From Gorsachius magnificus (taxonomy: Eukaryota > Chordata > Aves > Pelecaniformes > Ardeidae), in NCBI GenBank assembly GCA_034008185.1, contig CM067081.1, positions 30,192,806 through 30,256,805 of the forward strand: a DNA stretch of 64,000 bases. Direction: 5' to 3'. Positions 58,601 to 64,000 of this stretch are shown piece by piece. Each line of letters begins with the position of its first letter. The first letter of the stretch is position 1. Below the pieces are notes generated by a model, which was given only the letters and a program-made list of their open reading frames with translations, was not told the origin of the DNA and made no database searches. Made by a program: the position numbers and the translations under genes.

Positions 58601-60747
58601 GTAGTATTAGTGTTTTCAAGGAGTCCTTACTGAACACAAGAGACATGACTTCCCAGTAGATGGCTATAACTTTAGATGCACAAAAAGAAGAGTTATTTAG
58701 GAAAGGGCTAAAAGAAATTAGCCTATGTAGTGGAGAGGTTTTCAGTGTTTCTGGAGTTGGCACAGCAATCCGTTTATGGTCCTAGCACTAAGAATAAGTG
58801 TGATTTCTTTTTATTCCCTGCTAAATAGTCCAGAGCAAATGCTGACAAAACATGGATCAAAATTCTCCAAATCAACCAACTTCTCAGTATGAGAAATTCA
58901 ATTCCCTTTTATTCGCCAAACTAAGAGCTTAAGCTACTAATACACATAGGAAAGCCCAAAGTGTGTACCTAGACAAAATGCTGAGCAACACCCATATGTG
59001 ATAAAAGAGCTCGCAAGAACTAACACAACCAATTTCAAAATAGTAATGAAGCTTTATGCTCAGTAGCTAGAACTACTCAAGGAAGTTTTATTAATAAGGG
59101 TACTAATTTTACTAGCAGAATGAACAATTTAATTAAAGTCAGTGCTTAATTCTGTTAATTATGGTATTAGTTATGAGGTAAATTGTTTCTGTTGCCTTGA
59201 AAAAAATTGCTTCCTGTAGCGTTCAGCATTTGGAAAAGAACTTTCAGGGAGATGTACTGAGGGGCTGGACATAGTGCACTGTAAACCTGAATTCCTGTGG
59301 CAACAGTAATGTGGGAATAGTTAGCAATGTGTTTTTTCCCCACCTTCCACCATGTTTTAAATTTCTAGGAAATGTGTGCTGTTAACTTGTACAGCTGCTT
59401 CAGAGGGGCTTGAAGGTATTATTGAAAGCAACATTGCCCAGTCACTTGCACACAATGTGAGTGTGTTAAATTTTCACTAGGATATATTACAGTAAAACAC
59501 TTTGCTATTAGCTTAAATAATTTGGCTTTTACTAGAGGGAATGAGAAGGATTAATTATCTATTTTGCAAGTTAATATTTTTCAACAAGCAGGGAGCAGTT
59601 GTGAAAGCAATGAGGCAGAATGGAGGGGATGAAGTGTGGGGTTTCTGTGAGGTTACGGAGGAGAACTGTAATGAGAAGGATGGGTATTTAATGAGATAGT
59701 AAGTGGTTGGGAATGGGAGCTTGTTTACCCATAGTCAAGCTGGGATTGTGGGGAAGTCTGTGGTCTGGGAATTAGGGCAGATGCCATGTTTCTGTGAGCC
59801 AAGAACATGGACTGGGAGGCCTGGCTGGGACTAGAGGCTTTTGCCAGGGTTTAGTAAGGTCACAGGACTGAACTCTGTGTATAGTTCAGAATAGTACTGA
59901 GTTGAGAAAGTGGGTGACCTTTTAATTGCTGCTTTTCTTTGAGTGTCCGTTCAGCTGCCAAAGCATCGGTCAGAAGTGGCTGCTCAGATGCAGAAATGTC
60001 ATGGGGGGAGGGCTAGCTGGAAACAGCAAGGAGCTGTGTGCACCGAGACAGGGCTGTAAGCAAAGGTGACAAAATAGTCTGCTGTTCAGATTTATGTAAG
60101 CTATATGGGATAGAACTGCAGAGACTCCTGGTATGGATTACATCTGTGTTTTCTTTAATTTCTTTCTCAAACCTTTAATTTGTATTTTCTTGTCAGGAAA
60201 TCTGCTCTGCACTGTGTAACGCTATTCCTTCACCAGTACCAACTTCACTTAACTTTTATGAATGCACCATGAAGGCATGCAAATAATCCCTAAAAGCTGT
60301 TGCCAGCTTTAGGATTATAGATTTTCTGGCATACATTTTATTTCTGTACTTCAGAAATTTACATTTGCAGCAAACAACTCTCTCTATCCTGGCTTTCTGA
60401 GGGCTGAGTGGTGTTCAGCAATGTGCTAGAACTGACTGCAGTAGGTGTAGTTCTGTATTCTCTCATTAAATGGAAAAGCAAGTTAGTAGTTCGCCAGAAC
60501 TTCAGAAGACAGTGTATATACCTGAGGTATCTATAACCGCATCATGCACTGGACCTAAAATAATAACTGAAGTTTCCAGGGTTCAGTAAAAGTTTTGTGA
60601 ACGTTTCATGTATTAATGTGTGCATCCATTATTATGCTTTCTCTTAAATGCAGGTTTAAAAAGCGAATGCTGATAGAACAGCTTGAGAGTTTTCTGGAAG
60701 AAATCCATCGCAGATCGAATCAGGTCAACCATATCAACAGCAGCTAA
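15084..60747 (+). CDS. INTS6: INTS6 gene, 18 coding exons (spliced)
   Basis: Integrator complex subunit 6 (DICE1). The protein is nuclear, part of the Integrator-PP2A phosphatase module, and also joins the hSSB1/INTS3 SOSS complex (family knowledge). Seen here: an N-terminal VWA domain (about residues 1-230) with MIDAS-type DTSAS at residues 9-13, TT at 86-87 and TDGS at 129-132; a conserved central region in exons 7-14; a basic PKRRR cluster in exon 15; and a C-terminal Integrator/SAGE/DDX26-type domain in exons 16-18 ending in HINSS. Exon 1 and the C-terminus match INTS6 rather than the paralogue INTS6L. All junctions agree in phase and use GT-AG, except GC-AG at intron 8. Exon 13 is 29 nt short of the family frame, so the literal message stops after residue 565. 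The frame is otherwise open through all exons and would give 888 residues with a 127-nt exon 13. Identity is very secure; integrity of the allele is not. Confidence 0.97.
15370..15447 (+). CDS. INTS6: INTS6 exon 2
   Basis: Encodes residues 38-63, starting [18 protein letters not shown], part of the VWA fold. Acceptor GCCGCAG, donor GTAACC, phase 0 at both ends. The 793-base intron 2 that follows is GC-rich at its start and has no recognised element. Confidence 0.97.
16241..16390 (+). CDS. INTS6: INTS6 exon 3
   Basis: Encodes residues 64-113, from [16 protein letters not shown] to GIDNYGQ. The threonines at 86-87 (GLTTLGQ) are at the expected second MIDAS position. Acceptor CTTTTCAG, donor GTAGGT, phase 0 at both ends. 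Confidence 0.98.
16391..35279 (+). other. INTS6 intron 3 (18.9 kb), no gene recognised
   Basis: AT-rich intron bounded by GTAGGT and TTCCCTTAG. It has a pure T run of 29 at 16626-16654, shorter T or A runs, a small GT repeat near 27587 and a GTT-rich patch near 24915. No exon, RNA gene or confidently identifiable transposon was seen. The short open frames look like chance. Confidence 0.8.
16626..16654. repeat. T29 homopolymer in intron 3
   Basis: An uninterrupted run of 29 T, about 240 bases past exon 3. No body of a retroposed copy is recognisable beside it, so it is a simple repeat whose length may be uncertain. Confidence 0.9.
35280..35369 (+). CDS. INTS6: INTS6 exon 4
   Basis: Encodes residues 114-143, starting [23 protein letters not shown] at 129-131 is the third MIDAS strand; its Asp is D130. 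Acceptor TTCCCTTAG, donor GTAAGA, phase 0 at both ends. Confidence 0.98.
36789..37172 (+). mobile_element. Old, diverged CR1 LINE 3' fragment
   Basis: Resembles the 3' end of older CR1 families in order: GATGCTCAG near the start, GTTCAGCCTG-type text followed by AGAAGAGAAG, ATGGAGCCTGGCTTTTCTT, TATCAAGAAAAATTTT, and a terminal ACAATTCTATGGTTCTA. It has many substitutions and indels and is clearly far older than the other copies here. It lies in the same orientation as INTS6. Edges are approximate. Confidence 0.75.
37807..39640 (-). pseudogene. Degenerate coding-like stretch, possible processed pseudogene
   Basis: Read on the minus strand, several protein-like frames follow one another. One frame is open over about 39640-39485 and contains [17 protein letters not shown]. 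Another runs about 38780-38250 (about 178 codons) with one internal TGA and contains [15 protein letters not shown] third is open over 37982-37807 and contains [17 protein letters not shown] run of T at about 37793-37806 sits at the 3' end, where a retrocopy's poly(A) would lie. The stretch is less AT-rich than its surroundings. I could not name the source protein. It could also be chance open frames or another repeat. Confidence 0.35.
42670..43010 (+). mobile_element. Young CR1 LINE 3' end in INTS6 intron 4
   Basis: 5'-truncated CR1 carrying the last part of ORF2 ([18 protein letters not shown] through DEVLRDMV, stop at 42915-42917), the 3' UTR and three copies of a GATTCTAT-type terminal repeat. 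By eye it differs from the matching end of the 6230-10365 element at only about a dozen positions in about 325, so both belong to one young subfamily. It is in the sense orientation relative to INTS6. The open frame starting at 42648 is flanking DNA joined to this fragment, not a gene. Confidence 0.95.
43703..43886 (+). CDS. INTS6: INTS6 exon 5
   Basis: Encodes residues 144 to 204 plus the first base of codon 205; it begins [19 protein letters not shown] and ends at EVTG. Acceptor CCTTTTCAG, donor GTGAGT, ends in phase 1. The text between the VWA strands ([20 protein letters not shown]) matches INTS6. The following 990-base intron 5 has nothing recognised. Confidence 0.98.
44877..45002 (+). 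CDS. INTS6: INTS6 exon 6
   Basis: Completes Gly205 and encodes [18 protein letters not shown] through PDPSPID, closing the VWA region. Acceptor TTCATTCTAG, donor GTACTT (G at +1, T at +2, A at +3), ends with one base of the next codon. Intron 6 (871 bases) has nothing recognised. Confidence 0.97.
45874..46028 (+). CDS. INTS6: INTS6 exon 7
   Basis: Encodes (D)[16 protein letters not shown] through [12 protein letters not shown]. Acceptor TTCTTCTGTAG, donor GTATGT. It begins by completing a split Asp codon, GAT, and ends in phase 0. Confidence 0.98.
46029..48916 (+). other. INTS6 intron 7 (2.9 kb), nothing recognised
   Basis: AT-rich intron with GTATGT and GTTTAG ends. No repeat, RNA gene or coding island could be supported. 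Confidence 0.75.
48917..49069 (+). CDS. INTS6: INTS6 exon 8 (followed by GC donor)
   Basis: Encodes 51 residues, [19 protein letters not shown] through SPQTCWQ, phase 0 at both ends. The exon ends CAG and the intron starts GCAAGT, so the donor is GC instead of GT. The next GT (49074) would add four bases and break the frame. Confidence 0.97.
49210..49342 (+). CDS. INTS6: INTS6 exon 9
   Basis: Encodes [18 protein letters not shown] through PVLLPLL plus the first base of an Asp codon. Acceptor TTTTATTGCAG, donor GTAAAT. Intron 8 before it is only 140 bases; intron 9 after it is 500 bases with nothing recognised. Confidence 0.98.
49843..49937 (+). CDS. INTS6: INTS6 exon 10
   Basis: Completes Asp and encodes [18 protein letters not shown] through TMPPYYLG. 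Acceptor AACCATCAG, donor GTAAGA, ends in phase 0. Intron 10 is 423 bases with nothing recognised. Confidence 0.98.
50361..50471 (+). CDS. INTS6: INTS6 exon 11
   Basis: Encodes 37 residues, [18 protein letters not shown] through YLKKLSQQ, phase 0 at both ends. Acceptor CATGTTTCAG, donor GTAATG. Confidence 0.98.
50472..52098 (+). other. INTS6 intron 11 (1.6 kb), nothing recognised
   Basis: AT-rich intron. A short TTTA tetranucleotide repeat (52070-52090) serves as the pyrimidine-rich part of the acceptor. No other element seen. Confidence 0.7.
52099..52314 (+). CDS. INTS6: INTS6 exon 12
   Basis: Encodes 72 residues from [18 protein letters not shown] to [10 protein letters not shown], phase 0 at both ends. 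Acceptor AAATTAAG after a TTTA-rich tract, donor GTAAGC. The following intron 12 is only 108 bases; retaining it would lead to an in-frame stop. Confidence 0.97.
52423..52520 (+). CDS. INTS6: INTS6 exon 13, 29 nt short, frameshifted
   Basis: Starts [20 protein letters not shown] and continues QLTRMK, then departs from the family: codons TSRTR are followed by TGA at 52516-52518. The last bases (GGACAAGATGAAG) still match the conserved GQDE end in another frame, and exon 14 continues as D-QVHS. The exon is 98 nt, while exon 14 requires a length of 1 mod 3; the family text needs 127 nt. The missing 29 nt correspond to about SNLLK plus a further 14 nt before GQDE. Acceptor CCATAG, donor GTTAGA. 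No other usable donor is visible. The stop should trigger nonsense-mediated decay. Confidence 0.9.
52521..53779 (+). other. INTS6 intron 13 (1.26 kb), nothing recognised
   Basis: AT-rich intron. I looked for an exon that could restore the frame lost in exon 13 and found none with a convincing family match. Confidence 0.7.
53780..53922 (+). CDS. INTS6: INTS6 exon 14
   Basis: In the family frame it completes Asp and encodes [19 protein letters not shown] through [10 protein letters not shown]. Acceptor TTATGATAG, donor GTGACT. Read in the frame actually delivered by the short exon 13, it lies after the stop. Intron 14 is 673 bases with nothing recognised. Confidence 0.96.
54596..54830 (+). CDS. 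INTS6: INTS6 exon 15
   Basis: Encodes [20 protein letters not shown] through PIPIHK plus one base. The [10 protein letters not shown] stretch is invariant in the family as I recall it. A basic PKRRR cluster (about residues 654-658 in family numbering) could act in nuclear import. Acceptor AATTCCAG, donor GTAAGT. Intron 15 is 739 bases with nothing recognised. Confidence 0.97.
55570..55941 (+). CDS. INTS6: INTS6 exon 16
   Basis: Encodes the variable acidic and Ser-rich linker, from [18 protein letters not shown] to the start of the conserved C-terminal domain (MKEIRKPGR) plus one base. Acceptor TTTTTTCAG, donor GTAAGT. If intron 16 is retained, the frame stays open for 25 more codons to a stop at 56016-56018. 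Confidence 0.97.
56048..56053 (+). promoter_or_regulatory. AATAAA in intron 16, possible intronic poly(A) signal
   Basis: AATAAA lies 30 bases after the stop reached by reading exon 16 into intron 16. It could support a shortened isoform, but such hexamers are common in AT-rich introns. Confidence 0.2.
56408..56501 (+). CDS. INTS6: INTS6 exon 17
   Basis: Completes Lys and encodes [19 protein letters not shown] through NVIKEAS plus two bases, part of the helical C-terminal Integrator/SAGE-type domain. Acceptor CTCTTTAAG, donor GTAGGT. Confidence 0.98.
56502..60653 (+). other. INTS6 intron 17 (4.15 kb), nothing recognised
   Basis: Mixed-composition intron bounded by GTAGGT and AAATGCAG. No confident repeat or RNA gene was seen. 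Confidence 0.7.
60654..60747 (+). CDS. INTS6: INTS6 exon 18, C-terminus and stop
   Basis: Encodes [18 protein letters not shown] through NQVNHINSS and TAA at 60745-60747. The ending HINSS matches INTS6 and not INTS6L. The coding part is 94 bases and completes the frame carried from exon 17. Confidence 0.98.
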
Positions 60748-61240
60748 GAAACACTGCACAGAAGAGAAAGCCGCAGCAGGGCACTGCTGTCCTTACTTGC
60801 ATTCATTTTTGACATGCACTCTTATCTCAAGTTCCTATACCTGAAAGAATAAGAAGCTGCTCTATAAAATGATGAGTAAAGTATCCATCATCTTTTTTTT
60901 TCTTCACTTCTGTTATTTTTGTAATGTGAAAAATATCACAAAACCATTTTTATTTAACTAAATGGAGAACTTCTTGCTTGTCATGGACTTAAGTGTCACT
61001 TTCCCTCAGGTTCTATTTTTCTTAATCCAACCTTCAAAACTATCACCTCCTAAGGTTGAACTTTGCCAAAAAGTTGCTTTGTAATTTTCAAAAGAAAAAA
61101 GCACATACATTAAAACAAGGTAATGTTTTGTATATACAGTTATTTTGGATATATTATTGTAAGTTGTATAAATGTATTTTGAAAAATATTTAAGAAAAGC
61201 ACTTTTGTTATTCCATCAATAAAAACTCTATTTTAATCTT
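60748..61240 (+). other. INTS6 3' UTR (short form, inferred)
   Basis: AT-rich trailer running from the stop to just past the AATAAA at 61218. The end near 61240 is estimated from usual cleavage spacing; a longer form may exist (another AATAAA at 62580). Confidence 0.6.
61218..61223 (+). terminator. INTS6 polyadenylation signal AATAAA
   Basis: AATAAA, 470 bases after the stop, followed after about 15 bases by a T- and GT-rich stretch (TTTAATCTTTGTGTAGG) suited to cleavage-factor binding. Confidence 0.75.
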
Positions 61241-61962
61241 TGTGTAGGATTGAGTACAGTTTTTATTGGAATGGTTCATTTTGCCTTCCCTTTCTGGAGC
61301 TTCCATGTTGTAGTATCAGTGTTAAAGAACGAGAATATCCGGTGATACAAAAGCACTCTTCTTCTTAATCGGAGAACAAGTGAAAGGAAGCTAATGCTGA
61401 TTCACAACTACGGTAGGGTGATACCCTGTGGCCTTGCGTACTTTGCACTTCACTATTTGGTGACTAGCATGACAAACTGATGTACTGTATGCACATCCAC
61501 AGCAATGACAATACCCACGGTTTTATGGGGATACAATGTAGTAAAGCAGGGGTCAGTAGCCCTGAGGAATGCTGCACAGAGTTTTTCTGTGTCGGTAGGT
61601 TTTATGTGTTTACAAATTGTGGGAACAGCCAGAAGGTGCTGCTGCTTGGACACAAAATATCACTGAGTGCTTTATTCACCATGTCCTTCATGTGTGCTAT
61701 GTGCCGCTATTTTCTGGAAAGCTTGGTTTGATTCAGCGGAGCAGCTCCCATCTGATGTTTTTCCTAGGTGACAGTAGTTTGCAGTCTTCACCCAAGATCT
61801 TTATGGGCGTGTGTTTCTGATGCTTGTGCCATGAGTTGCTGAATCTTGTACTAAAACACTCACTGTATCCCAGCTTTTGTCAGGATGCTGAAAAAAGCAT
61901 TTTTCTAGATGCTTTTAGCCTCATTCAGTGTTCTTCAGAAATGTCCATTCTGTGCTGTGTTC

Positions 61963-62001
<39 letters not shown>

Positions 62002-63018
62002 ATAAAAGGTACTAAAGGCAGTACCTCTACCTATTTTGGCAATATTTGTTTGGTCGCTGACTGAGTGGGTATTTCTGCTTCCTACCTGATCTGTCAGTTT
62101 TGAAACAGCCTCTCAACTTGATTTCCTTTTCACAGCATTTTGCTGCTTGCTTGTTACCTTACTATCTGAGCTGGATTATATCTAAGTCGAGGGCCAGACT
62201 GAACTTCAATTTTGTTTTTAAGTTTTTGACTTCAGGACAGGGAAATGAAGTTGTGCTTGAAAGATAACATACATAACAAAGTTTTCTTGTGGTGGGATGC
62301 TTTCTTTCAGGTGACCTACGTACTCAGCAACAGTCAAGCTGCCTCGAGCTGTGATGAAGTTAAGGGGAAGCTGTTGGCTTGTATTCTTAAACGTTTAGGT
62401 GGCAAAATCTGTTCAGTTTTCCCTCAAATGGTTATATGCTTACTATTGTTGCTGTAGTTGTGGTACTAATGATTCCTAGACAGCTGTAAGTTTCCAGCAG
62501 TGTGTACAAAGGAATGAGGTAGTGGACAAATTGCTCACCCTTACTCTTGCAAAAGTGATATTGTTTAAACCAGTGTTTTAATAAATACAGCCTTTAATTT
62601 CATTGAAGGAAAGCGCATAGGAAGAACGGAGGACAGTGTGTTTGTCTAGTGTTTATTATGAAGGATTTGTAACTCTTCCTATAAAGAGCACTGAACCTGT
62701 AAATGAAAACAATATTAATGTTATTCCAGTTTGGGACCACATTTTCAAGGTGTAGTACAGTTTAAATACATAAATTAAGCACGGAACTAGCAGATCTGTG
62801 ATCATTTGTTGCTTGAATGGAAAAATCAACTGCAATTGCATGCTTGCCTGAGAATAATTTGAACATTTCTGTATTAAAACAAAAAGGCTTTGGATTGGTA
62901 ACCCAAACCAGGAATTTGCCAAAACCTGAAACTTACCCAAACCATTGGCTAAAGAATCACTTTTGAACTGAGCAAAAAAAAGCCTAAATGAATTCCTTTG
63001 GGTTGGTATTGTAGTTAC
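61241..63018. other. Downstream flank, no gene recognised
   Basis: Intergenic or distal 3' UTR sequence with a pure 30-A run at 61967-61996 and AATAAA at 62580-62585. No coding exon of a neighbour was seen. Confidence 0.65.
61967..61996. repeat. A30 homopolymer
   Basis: Thirty uninterrupted A residues downstream of INTS6. No retroposed body is recognisable on either side. Confidence 0.9.
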
Positions 63019-63724
63019 AGAATCATAGAATCATAGAATGTTTTGGGTTGGAAGGGACCCCTAGAGGTCATCTAGTCCAACCCCCCTGCAGTGAGCAGGG
63101 ACACCACTAACTAGATCAGGTTGCTCAGAGCCCCATCCAACCTGGCCTTGAATGTTCCCAGGGATGGGGCCTCCACCACCTCTCTGGGCAACCCCTTCCA
63201 GTGTTTCACCACCCTCATTGCAAAGAATTTCCTCCTTATATCCAGTCTAAACCTGCCCTGCTTCAGTTTAAAACCATTACCCCTTGTCCTGTCACAGCTG
63301 GCCCTACTAAAAAGATTTTCTCCATCTTTCCTATAGGTCCCCTTTAGGTACTGAAAGGCCGTAATCAGGTCTCCCCGCAGCCTTCTCTTCTCCAGGCTGA
63401 AGAAGCCCAACTCCCTCAGCCTGTCCTCACAGGAGAGGTGCTCCAGCCCTCGGATCATTTTTGTAGCCCTCCTCTGGACCCGCTCCAACAGGTCCATGTC
63501 CTTCTTGTGCTGAGGGCTCCAGAGCTGGACGCAGTACTCTAGGTGAGGTCTCACCAGAGCAGAGTAGAGGGGCAGAATCGCCTCCCTCGACCTGCTGGCC
63601 ACGCTTCTCCTGATGCAGCCCAGGGTACGGTTGGCCTTCTGGGCCGCCATCGCACATTGGGGGCTCATGTCCAGCTTTTCATCCACCAGCACGCCCAAGT
63701 CCCTCTCGGCAGGGCTGCTCTCAA
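63019..63724 (-). mobile_element. CR1 LINE, 5'-truncated, second subfamily
   Basis: Minus-strand CR1. Its tail shows as GAATCATAGAATCATAGAATG near 63019, followed by the complement of the typical 3' UTR (TTGGAAGGGACCCCTAGAGG). An open frame of 195 codons (63698-63111) encodes the ORF2 C-terminus ([32 protein letters not shown]). Wording differs consistently from the 6230-10365 copy (EKLDMSPQC against SRLNMSQQC), so it is another subfamily. It stops abruptly at about 63724 where unique DNA begins. Confidence 0.95.
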
Positions 63725-64000
63725 GAAGAGGTTATTACAACCCCTTGAACGAAATCACTGCCTCAGATTCGTTTAATTTGTGGTTGTTTGTATTGCTGTT
63801 ACCTTGCCTGTCCTTCAAAGGGAATGTGTTCAAACCTGAAATTCAGATTAAAAAAACTCAAGCTTTCAATTATTTCAGGTAGAACTATACCATTTTAAGT
63901 CTTGGAAAGTATATTTCTGCTATTATAAGAAGACTGATGCAATGAAGACTTTTGGTCTACATAAAGATTCATAGTGACTTTATGGGGATAGCAAGTTTTA
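63725..64000. other. Unique AT-rich DNA, nothing recognised
   Basis: Short stretch after the CR1 fragment to the window end, with no feature I can support. Confidence 0.6.

Noticed and set aside
15084..60747. Identity as the paralogue INTS6L
   Set aside because: Exon 1 ([25 protein letters not shown]), the exon 15 [12 protein letters not shown] text and the HINSS ending fit INTS6; as I recall it, INTS6L differs at these places and ends differently.

Overview
The window looks like bird (or other sauropsid) nuclear DNA. It holds several CR1 LINEs, including one nearly full-length copy with long open frames, and no L1/Alu-type repeats that I can recognise. The only host protein-coding gene I can support is INTS6 (Integrator complex subunit 6, DICE1), on the + strand. 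All 18 coding exons are present between 15084 and 60747. The gene covers about 46 kb, which fits a compact avian locus.

Layout. 1-6229 is AT-rich DNA with no recognised gene. 6230-10365 is a CR1 on the minus strand with an apparently intact 5' end, ORF1 (zinc-knuckle-like cysteines, coiled coil, SGNH/GDSL esterase) and ORF2 (endonuclease plus reverse transcriptase). ORF2 is split by one frame break and carries AFD->AFV in RT motif A. Its 5' end directly abuts a second, 5'-truncated CR1 at 10366-11287. 11288-13979 has nothing recognised. 13980-15900 is a CpG island carrying the INTS6 promoter (TTAAAAG box, initiator, CACGTG E-box), the 5' UTR with a start-stop uORF (ATGTAG), and exons 1-2. Exon 3 follows at 16241, then an 18.9-kb intron 3 and an 8.3-kb intron 4. 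Intron 4 contains an old CR1, a young CR1 3' fragment and a degenerate coding-like stretch next to a poly(T). Exons 5-18 run from 43703 to 60747. The polyadenylation signal is at 61218. The downstream flank has a 30-nt poly(A) and a CR1 fragment of another subfamily.

INTS6 belongs to the Integrator phosphatase module with PP2A and works in transcription attenuation, snRNA 3'-end formation and the SOSS/hSSB DNA-damage complex. Splice phases match across the gene except at exon 13. That exon is 98 nt where the family frame needs 127 nt, so the spliced message hits TGA at codon 566. With a 127-nt exon 13 the coding sequence would give 888 residues, against 887 that I recall for human INTS6. The deficit is either a real disabling or heterozygous allele or a sequence/assembly error, and it is the most important thing to check here. 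Intron 8 uses a GC-AG splice pair. I found no new multi-gene system; the notable material is the broken exon, the CR1 cluster, the uORF and the coding-like fossil in intron 4. Comparisons with human INTS6 and with typical CR1 come from memory, not from a database search.
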